A stretch of 64,000 nt of DNA from Gloeothece verrucosa PCC 7822 (lineage in GTDB: Bacteria; Cyanobacteriota; Cyanobacteriia; Cyanobacteriales; Microcystaceae). A program made the translations under genes and the position numbers. The stretch is taken from positions 404,773-468,772 of the forward strand of contig NC_014534.1 of the NCBI RefSeq assembly GCF_000147335.1. The letters run 5' to 3'. This document shows, piece after piece, positions 51,041 to 59,478 of the stretch (position 1 is its first letter; every line of letters starts with the position of its first letter). The notes below the pieces were generated by a model. That model did no database searches, had not been told where the DNA came from, and was given only the letters and a program-made list of their open reading frames with translations.

Positions 51041-51502
51041 ATGAAAAACAAATTATATCCACAGCAAACCGAAGTTTATCAATTCCTGGTTGAATACATC
51101 GATAAATATCAGCATTCTCCAAGTCGCCAAGAAATAGCACAAAAACTTGAAAAGCACGTTTCCACCATCAAAGAACATTTGAGGATTCTCAAGCTCAAAG
51201 GGTATATCGATTGGGAACAAGGCGGAAAAAGAAATATTATCATTGTTGGACAATCCCCACCCAAATGCCCTCCTATTCCTAATGATTTTTGGAAAGATGT
51301 TGATGAGAAAGACTATTCTTTATATTTTTTTATTAGGAACTATATAGCTGAACACCAACAATCGCCAACTATTAAAGAATTAATGGAAGGATTAAAAATT
51401 AAATCGAGCAATACTGTACAAAAGCAATTACGGCGGCTGAAAAAAAGCGGCTACATTGATTGGCTTGATAATAAACGGCGTTCTATTACAGTTTTAAAAT
51501 AA
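51041..51502 (+). CDS. Tandem LexA-type winged-helix protein without peptidase domain
   Basis: This is a 153-residue protein with two copies of the LexA DNA-binding domain: QTEVYQFLVEYIDKYQHSPS RQEIAQKLEKHVSTIKEHLRIL (about 8-50) and SLYFFIRNYIAEHQQSPTIK ELMEGLKIKSSNTVQKQLRRL (about 92-133), each with the PT/PSxxEIA motif and ending in GYIDW. There is no S24 self-cleavage domain, so it cannot respond to DNA damage in the LexA way. Two domains in one chain could bind a palindrome as a monomer. It is probably a transcription regulator of the plasmid genes. Confidence 0.75.
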   Translation: MKNKLYPQQTEVYQFLVEYIDKYQHSPSRQEIAQKLEKHVSTIKEHLRILKLKGYIDWEQGGKRNIIIVGQSPPKCPPIPNDFWKDVDEKDYSLYFFIRNYIAEHQQSPTIKELMEGLKIKSSNTVQKQLRRLKKSGYIDWLDNKRRSITVLK

Positions 51503-51559
51503 ATAGAATTTGGACGAATTCATTACACTTTTATTTTCGACGCAGAGGAGAATTAAGTT

Positions 51560-51754
51560 ATGACGACAACAGACGCAGTTTTCAAACAATTATTGATTCA
51601 GGCAGCAGCCGAAAAACAATTACTTCCTTTCACCGAAAAGTTAGCGACGATGCTGGCTCTTAAAATAAAAACTGAGATGCCCCATTTAACTGATGTAGAA
51701 TGTGGGGAAAACGCCAAACAAATTCTATTAGAGTTATTAAAAGAAATTAAATAA
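51560..51754 (+). CDS. Small hypothetical protein Z, block A
   Basis: This is a 64-residue helical protein, MTTTDAVFKQLLIQAAAEKQ LLPFTEKLATMLALKIKTEM P, with GAGGAG upstream. The paralogue is at 57030 (68 residues). It is soluble with no known domain. Its order after Y is kept in both blocks. Confidence 0.55.
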   Translation: MTTTDAVFKQLLIQAAAEKQLLPFTEKLATMLALKIKTEMPHLTDVECGENAKQILLELLKEIK

Positions 51755-52113
51755 GAAAACCGTTAAAGAGCATTTTGACACCCTTGTGTTTTTCAGTTAC
51801 AGTATTAATCAATGAGGTGTACAATATCCTTTCATCGTTCCAAGCCGATTTCTCACTAGCCTAGATTTGTTTATGGGTACAGCCTAGAATAGTAGGTTAA
51901 AAACTCTCAGCCGTTGTTGATGTTGCCTGATGAATATTAAAATGTATAGGGGAAAAAGTAGTAACCACTCTTTCTTCCCGATGATTTAAAGGTCTTACTC
52001 GAAAAAGAAAAAGCAGCTAACTCACGCGCCACCACCACTACCCTTCCCTAGCTCTGCCATGCAGTATTGTAATAATACAATTATAAGCCTTAAAATATCA
52101 TGTTTAAGTTTAT
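51755..52113. other. Intergenic region matching the spacer after the LPD29 gene of block B
   Basis: GATTTGTTTATGGGT near 51865, TCAGCCGTTGTTGATGTTGC near 51911 and AGGGGAAAAAGTAGTAACCACTC near 51949 align with 58080-58190 in block B. The LPD29 gene between Z and this spacer is missing in block A, so it was lost here or gained there. Confidence 0.5.
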
Positions 52114-52848
52114 ATGCCTTCTGTATCGATTATTATCCCGACTTTAAATGAAGCTACCGTAATTGAACGTACCTTGCGTTGTCTGAGCATTCTTGAGCCG
52201 CCTGCCTTGGAAATTGTGGTGGTTGATAGGGGAAGTTCTGACGAAACCGTTAATATTGCTCAAAAAGCCGGAGCCTGTGTGATCAGATCGTCAAAATCCA
52301 GTCGCGCGATTCAGATGAATACAGGAGCCAGTCAGGCTATGGGAGAATATCTCTGTTTCCTTCATGCTGATACCCTGGTGATGGATGATTTGGTAACGCT
52401 CGTCAACAGGACTTTAGCCGAGCCGACGGTGGCTTGTGCTGCCTTTATCCCCGTTATTCGAGGTACGACAAGAATTCGCTGGTGGTTTTTGCTGCACAGT
52501 GCTTTAAAAACTTACTACATACCTTTAGTATTTCGACCTCAGTTATTTTTTCTTAAACGATTCCGACTCTTATTTGGCGATCAAACCATGTTTTGCCGCC
52601 GTGTTCAGTTTTTGGCCTGTGGTGGCTTTAATGCTGAGTTACCCATAATGGAGGATGCTGATTTATGTATAAAGATGCTTCAATTTGGGAAAATCCGTCA
52701 AATCAATCGTTTTGTAGAGACTTGTGATCGTCGTATAGCTAAGTGGGGCTTCTTGAAAGCTAATGTGATTTATCTTGGGATTGGTGTTCTTTGGGGATTA
52801 GGAGTGCCGGCTATTTATCTGAAGAAATTTTACGAAAATGTCCGGTAG
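52114..52848 (+). CDS. Glycosyltransferase family 2, TIGR04283-like
   Basis: This is a 244-residue protein. VSIIIPTLNEATVIERTL is the GT2 start, VVVDRGSSDETVNIA the nucleotide site, YLCFLHADTLV the DxD position, and DQTMFCRRVQFLACGGFNAELPIMEDADLCIKM the acceptor/catalytic ED region. A hydrophobic C-terminal helix (VIYLGIGVLWGLGVPAIYL) may anchor it to the membrane. Enzymes of this subfamily are found near radical-SAM and arsenic/sugar loci; the substrate is unknown. It is inserted between Z and the P gene of block A and has no copy in block B. Confidence 0.85.
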   Translation: MPSVSIIIPTLNEATVIERTLRCLSILEPPALEIVVVDRGSSDETVNIAQKAGACVIRSSKSSRAIQMNTGASQAMGEYLCFLHADTLVMDDLVTLVNRTLAEPTVACAAFIPVIRGTTRIRWWFLLHSALKTYYIPLVFRPQLFFLKRFRLLFGDQTMFCRRVQFLACGGFNAELPIMEDADLCIKMLQFGKIRQINRFVETCDRRIAKWGFLKANVIYLGIGVLWGLGVPAIYLKKFYENVR

Positions 52849-53064
52849 TTAAAGATTTTTTGGGATAGCTATTTGAAGCCCCCAAAAGGCTCTATAAGAT
52901 CCTGATATTACTCAAGCCGCCTAAATTACCTGCTAAGTTGGGCAGACAGGATTTGCGCTTTTTGTATTGGACATCCTATTCAATTTTGCACTGATCTCGG
53001 CTTTACCCAGAACGCATTACAATAAAAATTACACTTGTTATGGGATCAACAAAAACAGTTTTTA

Positions 53065-53487
53065 ATGACTAACCCCCCTGTACGATTAATTAAAAAGCAA
53101 AGCTCTGTAACGGACTCTTCACCATCTCAAACAGAAGCATTATCCTCACAAGGAAATACTACTGGTGAACAATTTACAACAGGTGACGAGCCGAAAAATC
53201 TTCCCGACTCCGATGAATTAGACCTCTCTACAATTAAACTCCCTCCAGACTTTGAAGCCAAGCTCGAAGCGGAAAGGGCAGCCAACTCCTTTACACCACC
53301 GGCATCCGTGCCAATTGCTGTTGTTCATGGAGGGGGCAACCCGTTAAATGAGATCAAAGCTGATTTTTTACTGGATGGGTTTCAAGAGTTTGGCGATGAG
53401 GAATTTTGGGATGTTGATAGCGATTTGAGGTGGGATTTGGCAACTTTATCGTCGGATTATGTAGATTTTCTGCTCAGTTATGAGTAA
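53065..53487 (+). CDS. Acidic orphan protein P, copy 1
   Basis: The start is set at the ATG at 53065 (MTNPPVRLIKKQ) because the other copies begin there after the same leader. The 140-residue product has a basic start, a Ser/Thr/Asp-rich low-complexity segment, then LDLSTIKLPPDFEAKLEAER, ASVPIAVVHGGGNPLNEIKA and an acidic end EFGDEEFWDVDSDLRWDLAT. No known domain. It is one of three paralogues (58270, 59479) sharing a TACAAT-bearing 5' leader. Its last 100 bp are nearly identical to copy 3, which suggests gene conversion. Confidence 0.6.
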   Translation: MTNPPVRLIKKQSSVTDSSPSQTEALSSQGNTTGEQFTTGDEPKNLPDSDELDLSTIKLPPDFEAKLEAERAANSFTPPASVPIAVVHGGGNPLNEIKADFLLDGFQEFGDEEFWDVDSDLRWDLATLSSDYVDFLLSYE

Positions 53488-53508
53488 AAAAGAGCCGAAT
53501 CAGGATAA

Positions 53509-53721
53509 TTACTTCTCCCTTTTTCTTGAAACAGCATAAACACTCCACCGTCTTTTGTCAGCTTGTGGAGAAATCTCTTTTAATGAATGAAGCTCTCTCA
53601 AACAAATATTAACCATTGACACGGGACGGTTAAGGGCTTGACTAATTTCCGTAACTGTCATCCCGAAGCATTCGTGACAACTTAAGGCTGTAAGCCAGAT
53701 GTCAAGAGAGTTTAAAAACAA
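53509..53721 (-). pseudogene. Winged-helix protein gene, 5' end removed at the IS4 end
   Basis: From the stop to about 53668 it encodes MTVTEISQALNRPVSMVNIC LRELHSLKEISPQADKRRWS, nearly identical to the end of the gene at 59923. Upstream codons come from the IS4-type element (left end at 53669). Only two differences occur in about 180 bp against the intact copy. The wing and recognition helix remain but the start is lost. Confidence 0.75.
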
Positions 53722-55376
53722 GTTTAGTTTTCCTAATCAGTAAAAAATGGAAGAAATTAAGCTAGAAATTAGTTAGCGTAAAATTTACGCTAACTAAAGT
53801 TATCTTTTTTATATCTATGAGCAACAGGAGTATTTTTCATTATTCCTGTTGATTACTATTGATTTTTACCAGTTTTTTTTCAAAAACTACCTCAAGATTC
53901 TTAGCTATACGTCAGAGATTTAGCCGAAAAGAAAAACTCAGGAGTATTCCGTTGTTCTTCCGGAAAAGGTGCTACAATTAATTTAGTGTTATTTTTTCGT
54001 AGCTGTTTCACAATTCCTAAATCTTTGTTCTCAGGAGCCGCAAAATACTTCACGGGGTCTTTTGCTTTGCCTTTTTGATTCGCTACTCCAAAATGATAGA
54101 GACCTCGATAAACCATTTCTAAAGAAATGCAGTCAAATGGAAATGAAAGTTCATCGGCTACGGCATCTCCCAAATCAATTAAAATGGCATAAAATAGCCA
54201 AGTCCCCCATATCTGTAATTTGACTCCATTGATAGAACCAACCCATAAATAACTCAAACCTAAAAGACGTTTAACAATGTTAAATTCTTCTTCAATCCGC
54301 CATCTTTTTCGATATAAATCCGCTACAACGTAAGGGGGTAAAATATCGGGTTCTAAAACTGAGGTTAAGTAAGAATGCCAAGCTTTTCCTGACTTAACTT
54401 CGACCAAACGGAGGATTATATAAGGAGTTATTTTTGTTCCAGAACCCAATCTTATCTTACGGTCCCGAAGAGAATAACTCTCTGTAAAAACTTCCTCTAC
54501 TTTTATAGCTGCACCTTTTTTTATCCGACTTATAAAATGAATTTTTTTGTCAATTAGTTGAAGCCAAAAAGAAAAATGATAAAAGCCTCTATCTAATAAT
54601 AACAATGTCGATTTTTCTACTATTTTAAATAAATCTTCTTCAAACTTTGTATCATTTGTTTTCGGGTTTGCTTTAAACCAAATTTCTATGGGTAGTCTAG
54701 TCACTAAATCTATAACTACTCCAATTTTTCCCGCCAATTGACCTTTTGGTACATCCTCAAGACTTTTCAGTTTTTTAAATAAAGCTTCAAGAGTAGAACT
54801 ATCAGCTATCCAAATTTTTTCAAATCTTGTTAAACTAAATTGTACACTTTCAGGCAGTGGTCGATGATTTCTCGTTTGCCATTTTTCCGCCAATAATGGT
54901 AGTATTTCCTTAAAAACCTTTTCAAATAAATCAGACGGAAAAGTGAGAAATCTTTTCGATAAAGCTTGCTGAGAAACTTGTAAACGGTCACACCATAAAA
55001 AACCTTCCCTAGCTAATATTCTAGTTAATTCTCTCACTCCTGCCACATCTCTCCACAACATCGTTAGTACAGCCGCAACCATCAGGGGAAGGGTCAATAT
55101 TCTGTCTCGCAAACCGAGTTGACGACAATATTTTTTCTGTTTTTCCAGTGCTGGAGTTAATAAAGCGGCTATTTGGGCTGAAACTGTCTTATCTTCCATC
55201 ATAGGGCGTTGTTGTCTTTTGGCGTGGTCGCGGTTGGTTTTTCGACTCATTCAAAGTTAATCATGGTTTATCTTCTCTTATTTTAAGGCAAAGTGCGCTT
55301 TATCTTTCCCATCCGCCCTTAATCACCTAAAAACTTCTCTTGACATCTGCTTGATTTTCTTAAGTTGTCACGAATG
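53669..55376 (-). mobile_element. IS4-type insertion sequence, full copy
   Basis: CATTCGTGACAACTTAAG (53669-53686) and its complement (55359-55376) are the ends of a 1708-bp element. Flanks differ (TCCCGAAG against AATAAAGA), so no target duplication is visible and the element marks the junction of blocks A and B. A short hairpin TTAGCGTAAAATTTACGCTAA lies at about 53773 inside the left end. Confidence 0.82.
53901..55250 (-). CDS. IS4 family transposase
   Basis: This is a 449-residue protein. FEKIWIADSSTLEALFKKLK has the first Asp, LLLLDRGFYHFSFWLQLI the second, and YRKRWRIEEEFNIVKRLLGL the Y(2)R(3)E(6)K-type motif with the Glu. A helical N-terminus (LRDRILTLPLMVAAVLTMLWRD) is typical of the ISH8-like branch. 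It is complete, with all motifs, and could mobilise the truncated copy near 27-28 kb only if that had both ends, which it does not. Confidence 0.92.
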   Translation of the reverse strand: MSRKTNRDHAKRQQRPMMEDKTVSAQIAALLTPALEKQKKYCRQLGLRDRILTLPLMVAAVLTMLWRDVAGVRELTRILAREGFLWCDRLQVSQQALSKRFLTFPSDLFEKVFKEILPLLAEKWQTRNHRPLPESVQFSLTRFEKIWIADSSTLEALFKKLKSLEDVPKGQLAGKIGVVIDLVTRLPIEIWFKANPKTNDTKFEEDLFKIVEKSTLLLLDRGFYHFSFWLQLIDKKIHFISRIKKGAAIKVEEVFTESYSLRDRKIRLGSGTKITPYIILRLVEVKSGKAWHSYLTSVLEPDILPPYVVADLYRKRWRIEEEFNIVKRLLGLSYLWVGSINGVKLQIWGTWLFYAILIDLGDAVADELSFPFDCISLEMVYRGLYHFGVANQKGKAKDPVKYFAAPENKDLGIVKQLRKNNTKLIVAPFPEEQRNTPEFFFSAKSLTYS

Positions 55377-55397
55377 AATAAAGAGGAGTTATTTACT

Positions 55398-55865
55398 ATG
55401 CAGCTATATCAACTAGACTTAAGCAATATCAAAGCGATCGGACACGACGGAAACGCACCTTTGGGTAAGTTACAGGTACTAATTTCCAAACCCGATGGAA
55501 CGCTGGAAATAAAAGACGTACCCGCCCCACCACAAGCATTGGAAGGAATTAAATTAATAGCTCAACTCGCAGCAGGGCAACAAATAACTGTTGAACCCAC
55601 TCCCGCTTTAACCGATGCTGAACTATTAGAAAATATTACCATGATTCCTACAGATACCTTGCGCTGTAGCGGTAGCTCGAATATAGAAGCTATCGGTTAT
55701 GAATCTTCATTAAGGGTATTGCAAATAGAGTTTAAGAATGGGTCAAGATATCGTTACTTTGATGTTCCCTTCTTCAATTTTGCGTCTCTAATCAAAGCTG
55801 ATTCAGTTGGACAATTTTTAAACAGAGAAATTAAACCCAATTACACCTACGAAAAAATTTCTTAA
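55398..55865 (+). CDS. KTSC-domain protein, block B copy
   Basis: The start is set at the ATG at 55398 (MQLYQLDLSNIKAIGHDGNA) because AGAGGAG lies just upstream and the block A copy begins there. The 155-residue product has the KTSC domain SSNIEAIGYESSLRVLQIEF KNGSRYRYFDVP and FNFASLIKADSVGQFLNREI. The first 100 residues are almost unchanged relative to block A; the C-terminus is more diverged. Upstream DNA belongs to the IS4-type element. Confidence 0.8.
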   Translation: MQLYQLDLSNIKAIGHDGNAPLGKLQVLISKPDGTLEIKDVPAPPQALEGIKLIAQLAAGQQITVEPTPALTDAELLENITMIPTDTLRCSGSSNIEAIGYESSLRVLQIEFKNGSRYRYFDVPFFNFASLIKADSVGQFLNREIKPNYTYEKIS

Positions 55866-55939
55866 AAATGTGTTAGAGGAGATAGCCTGTAATCTCCTCT
55901 CCCCTAATAATCCCATTCCCTCATACGGAGATAATTTCA

Positions 55940-56296
55940 ATGACTAATACTTTTGTCACCCAACTCTTAGATCAGCTTGGAGGCTATCCCCGTCTTAAAG
56001 CTTTCATTGGTGCTTATGATTTTGTTAGTTCTGAGCAAACATTAACATTTAAATTTAAAGGTTCTTCTCGGTTTAACTGCTGTACAATTTCTTTAAATTC
56101 TTTAGACCTCTACGATCTCAGTTTTCAGAAAATAACCAGGCGTAACGGGATACCCGAATTAGTCGAAAGTGCTACCGTTCAAGTAAAAAATGTTTATTGT
56201 GACCAGCTTGTTCCTACTTTCACTCAACAAACAGGCTTGTACTTATTTTTTACTGAAAAAGAAGAAGCTGCACATTTAGCGCGGTTTGGCTCTTAA
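55940..56296 (+). CDS. Block B hypothetical protein X
   Basis: This is a 118-residue protein, MTNTFVTQLLDQLGGYPRLK AFIGAYDF, then YCDQLVPTFTQQTGLYLFFT EKEEAAHLARF. About 87 percent identical by eye to the block A copy. Kept residues include the GGYPRLKAF start and YCDQLVP. CGGAGAT precedes the ATG. Function unknown. Confidence 0.6.
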   Translation: MTNTFVTQLLDQLGGYPRLKAFIGAYDFVSSEQTLTFKFKGSSRFNCCTISLNSLDLYDLSFQKITRRNGIPELVESATVQVKNVYCDQLVPTFTQQTGLYLFFTEKEEAAHLARFGS

Positions 56297-56313
56297 TTTC
56301 CCTTCGTCAAAAA

Positions 56314-56377
56314 ATATTAACGGGTTGGGTATGTGCTACTCACCCTGTCCCCTCACCTAAAAAATTGATAGAAAATT
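56314..56377 (+). promoter_or_regulatory. Strongly conserved 64-bp spacer between proteins X and Y, block B
   Basis: One base differs from 49311-49374 (G to A in the CACCT-x-AAAAAT part). It holds the same GGGTATGTGCTACTCACCC hairpin candidate and runs up to the start codon of Y. Confidence 0.65.
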
Positions 56378-56902
56378 ATGGACAGATTTAAAGTAATTTT
56401 AACTGAACGAACCTCAGATTATGATGTTTGGATAGGTCTAGATACACAACCGGTATTTAGTAACGAGAATTATCTTGTTGAAGCTTTCTTCAAAGTGGCA
56501 GGAGGCATTCATCATTTAGTAAGACGCTACAAAAAAAAACCATCCGTTAAGCAAATTTTAAGGTACACTAAAAAAGCTATTTTTAGTAAGCGCCCCTATA
56601 CGCCGGGACAAGCTTGCGACGGTTCGATAACATCTCCTGTAGTGGCACTGTTTAAGAATTTCTGTGATTATTTCAATTTAAACCCAACTGAATTATATCA
56701 ACAAGCCTATCCAAATCACGAAACTATATCCCTAGATCGATACGAAAAAATTGTAGAATTTGCCCAATGGCAAGGGGGTGTAGAATATCCTGCGACTTGG
56801 GATAGAACTGCCCGACTTGGGCTTATTGAAAGTTTGAGAGAAATCAATTACCATTCTTTAAATGAATTGGTCATTGACTATTTAGAGAACCAGAGTTTTT
56901 AG
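56378..56902 (+). CDS. Block B hypothetical protein Y
   Basis: This is a 174-residue protein, MDRFKVILTERTSDYDVWIG, then RRYKKKPSVKQILRYTKKAI and VEFAQWQGGVEYPATWDRTA. Changes against block A are mostly conservative, so both copies seem to be under selection. The conserved WQGGVEYP and LIESLREINYHSLNELVI segments may be functional. No domain recognised. An inverted repeat CTAACTATTCTGAC-AGGAATAGTTAG follows at about 56918-56943 and may terminate transcription. Confidence 0.6.
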   Translation: MDRFKVILTERTSDYDVWIGLDTQPVFSNENYLVEAFFKVAGGIHHLVRRYKKKPSVKQILRYTKKAIFSKRPYTPGQACDGSITSPVVALFKNFCDYFNLNPTELYQQAYPNHETISLDRYEKIVEFAQWQGGVEYPATWDRTARLGLIESLREINYHSLNELVIDYLENQSF

Positions 56903-57029
56903 AGTTTATTGATTTCTAACTATTCTGACAGGAATAGTTAGAAATTAATAAAAAATTTATCTAGCTTTCTCTTGACATTTTAATTAGACTCGGTTAAAAC
57001 CTTTATTTCAGAAACAGGAGGATTAAGCC

Positions 57030-57236
57030 ATGACCACAACAGATGCAATTTTAAAACAATTATTCATTGAGGCAGCCGGACAAAAACAGTTACTTCCTTT
57101 TACCCAAAAGTTAGCGACGATGCTGGCTCTTAAAATTAAAACTGAGATGCCCCATTTAAGTGATGAGCAATGTGGAATAGAAGCTCAAAAAACTCTACTC
57201 AACTTGTTAAAAGAAATTGAATCTGAATTGATTTAA
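57030..57236 (+). CDS. Small hypothetical protein Z, block B
   Basis: This 68-residue paralogue of 51560-51754 reads MTTTDAILKQLFIEAAGQKQ LLPFTQKLATMLALKIKTEM P, with CAGGAGG upstream. The helical pattern and the LATMLALKIKTEMPHL core are kept. Function unknown. Confidence 0.55.
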   Translation: MTTTDAILKQLFIEAAGQKQLLPFTQKLATMLALKIKTEMPHLSDEQCGIEAQKTLLNLLKEIESELI

Positions 57237-57447
57237 CCTATCTATTGACTTTTGAATTTCTTTGAGCTATATCAATGATTAGCTGAGGTTAAGTTCTTCA
57301 CTCCATCAACCTCATTAAAATTTAAAGGTAATCTTAATCTGCTACAGCATGGGAAACAAAAAAGATTAAATTTGGCTCCAAATTTTTTCTAATAAATAAC
57401 TTGAACTTCTTCCCCTAATCGATACATAGATACATAAGGAGAAAAAA
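57237..57447. other. Spacer before the LPD29 gene
   Basis: No gene is seen in about 210 bp. AAGGAGAAAAAA before 57448 is the ribosome site of the LPD29 gene. Confidence 0.4.
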
Positions 57448-58056
57448 ATGCAGCTATCAAATAATCCGCCTCGCGTCGAAGTTAAAGAAATAGCCAAAGA
57501 AGTTAAACTAGAACTGTCCCAAGCCTTTCAAGGCGTTAAATTTTCCGTAAAATCTACTCTCGATAAAATTACGATCGCGTGGACTGATGGCCCAACTCAA
57601 AAGGAAGTGTTACCAATAGCCAAAAAATACTTGGGTATTAAAAACAATTACGCCGACGACACCCGCCTGTATGAGCCAGTGAAATTTAGAGGAAAAATGG
57701 TTTCTACATATTTAGAATATGTTTTTACCGATCGCAAAGAAAGCAGTGAGCTTTATTTAAAAGCGCACGAGTATTTTACCAAAAAATATAACTGTGAAGT
57801 TAATATTACGGTAAACGAAAATCGCGTAGAGATTGAAACCATTGTCATCAATGGAGAGTTAGCCGCCTCTCAAATCACCCGACTGGCCAGACAGAACACT
57901 TTGCAAAGTTTAAATCAATCGATAGAAGAACTAGCGACTGAACCTAAAACGGATGAAGCTCAAACTTCTGAAGCGGTTGAGGCACTTGAAATTAAATCTA
58001 ACCTTATTCTATTTCCTGTAGTCGATTCAGAACCGGCCTCTATTGTACGTAATTAA
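57448..58056 (+). CDS. LPD29-domain protein
   Basis: This is a 202-residue protein. VKEIAKEVKLELSQAFQGVK FSVKSTLDKITIAWTDGPTQ KEVLPIAKKYLG matches the LPD29 module (KFSV and WTDGPT), one of the large polyvalent protein associated domains found in phage and conjugative-element proteins injected or used during transfer. The C-terminal tail is acidic and probably disordered. It is absent from block A. It supports a plasmid or conjugative origin for the region. Confidence 0.75.
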   Translation: MQLSNNPPRVEVKEIAKEVKLELSQAFQGVKFSVKSTLDKITIAWTDGPTQKEVLPIAKKYLGIKNNYADDTRLYEPVKFRGKMVSTYLEYVFTDRKESSELYLKAHEYFTKKYNCEVNITVNENRVEIETIVINGELAASQITRLARQNTLQSLNQSIEELATEPKTDEAQTSEAVEALEIKSNLILFPVVDSEPASIVRN

Positions 58057-58269
58057 GTACAAGTATTATTATAACTTGAGATTTGTTTATGGGTTTAGTT
58101 GACTTTTACTTGTAGGAAGCTATCAGCCGTTATTATTGCTGCCCGCTCAATATTACAACCATTAGGGGAAGTAATGACTACTTCCCTTATCCGGGTTAAA
58201 AATGACACCATTCTTGTTCTAAAGCATTTACAATAAATAAGCAACCACGTTTTTTAAAAACAGTTTTTA
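58057..58269 (+). promoter_or_regulatory. Spacer and conserved 5' leader of P copy 2
   Basis: 58080-58190 aligns with block A. From about 58224 to the start codon the leader ACAATAAATAAGCAACCACG followed by TTTTTTAAAAACAGTTTTTA is almost the same as that before copy 3 (59436-59478) and partly the same as before copy 1. TACAAT fits a -10 box. Confidence 0.55.
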
Positions 58270-58692
58270 ATGACCAACACTCCCATAAGAATAATCCGTA
58301 AACGATCTTCTGCTAGTGACCCCACGCCCACACCAACCGACACATCATCTGTTACTGGTTCAGACACCGGTGTTGAAATCTTAACAGATAACGATAGCAT
58401 CCCAGAAATAGACTCAGATGAATTAGACCTCTCCACAATCAAACTCCCTCCCGACTTTGAAGCCAAGCTCGAAGCAGAAAGGGCAGCTAACACAGTTGCA
58501 CCACCGGCATCCGTACCAATTGCTGTTGTTTATGGAGGGGGCAACCCCTTAAATGAGATTAAAGCTGATTTTTTATTGGATGAGTATCAGGAATTTGGGG
58601 ACGAAGAATTCTGGGATGCCGATAGCGATTTGAGGTTTGATATTGGGAGTTTGTCCTCGGATTACGTGGATTTCTTGCTCAGTTATGAGTAG
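58270..58692 (+). CDS. Acidic orphan protein P, copy 2
   Basis: This is a 140-residue product. MTNTPIRIIRKRSSASDPTP starts a basic then Thr/Ser-rich segment; DELDLSTIKLPPDFEAKLEA, GGGNPLNEIKADFLLDEYQE and EEFWDADSDLRFDIGSLSSD are the shared blocks. Its middle diverges from the other copies while both ends are kept, which suggests that the basic N-tip and acidic C-tail are functional. Unknown function. Confidence 0.6.
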   Translation: MTNTPIRIIRKRSSASDPTPTPTDTSSVTGSDTGVEILTDNDSIPEIDSDELDLSTIKLPPDFEAKLEAERAANTVAPPASVPIAVVYGGGNPLNEIKADFLLDEYQEFGDEEFWDADSDLRFDIGSLSSDYVDFLLSYE

Positions 58693-58746
58693 TTAGGGCT
58701 AAAATAATCATTACCATCATCTCTAATTATAAATGCGAAGGTAGTC

Positions 58747-59422
58747 ATGAGTATTACACCTGAGCAAGTTGAAGCCGGACAGGCTATTTATACCAAGGGG
58801 ACTCTTGCTGTCTATGACGAACGGAGTGCTTGGCTTGTCGAATCAGTTCATCTGGAAATGTCCTACCCGCCGACTGCTAGAACATTACAACAAACATAAG
58901 AGCGCCAATCATCTAGACGTTGGAGTGGGCACGGGATATTTCCTGGCTCGATGTCAGTTCCCGTGTGCCGAGCCACGCATAGCCTTGATGGACCTCAACG
59001 AGAATAGTTTGGAGTTCGCTCAAAGGCGAATTGCGCGATATAAACCTGAAATTTATCGGCGCAATGTTTTAGAGCCGATTCATATAAATGCCGAAAAGTT
59101 TGATTCGGTGGCCATCAATTACCTGCTTCATTGCCTTCCGGGTTCTATAGAATCGAAATCGGTAGTATTGGCTCACCTCAAAGCATTGATGAATCAGTCA
59201 GCCGTTATTTACGGTTCAACTATTTTATATGATGGTGTAGCGCGATCCCGGTTGGCAAAGTGGTTAATGGATAAATATAATAACAGGGGTATTTTTTCCA
59301 ATCAAAATGACGACCTTGAGGGTTTACAAAAGGCAATGGCCAAGCATTTTGAAGATATATCTATAGAAGTCATCGGCTGTGTGGCCCTGTTTTCTGGGCG
59401 ATTATCAAGCCCAACGCCGTAG
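58747..59422 (+). pseudogene. SAM-dependent methyltransferase gene with an early frameshift
   Basis: The first 24 codons from the ATG at 58747 read MSITPEQVEAGQAIYTKGTL AVYD. The frame then shifts near 58825 and continues GVLGLSNQFIWKCPTRRLLE HY, HLDVGVGTGYFLARCQFP (SAM motif I), IALMDLNENSLEFAQRRI and VAINYLLHCLPGS. Restored length is near 225 residues, normal for class I methyltransferases. The shifted frame could also start at a later ATG or GTG and still hold the full SAM fold, so loss of function is likely but not certain. It lies between P copies 2 and 3. Confidence 0.7.
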
Positions 59423-59478
59423 TGGTAGCTCTTTCATTACAATAAAGAAGCAACCACGTTTTTTAAAAACAGTTTTTA

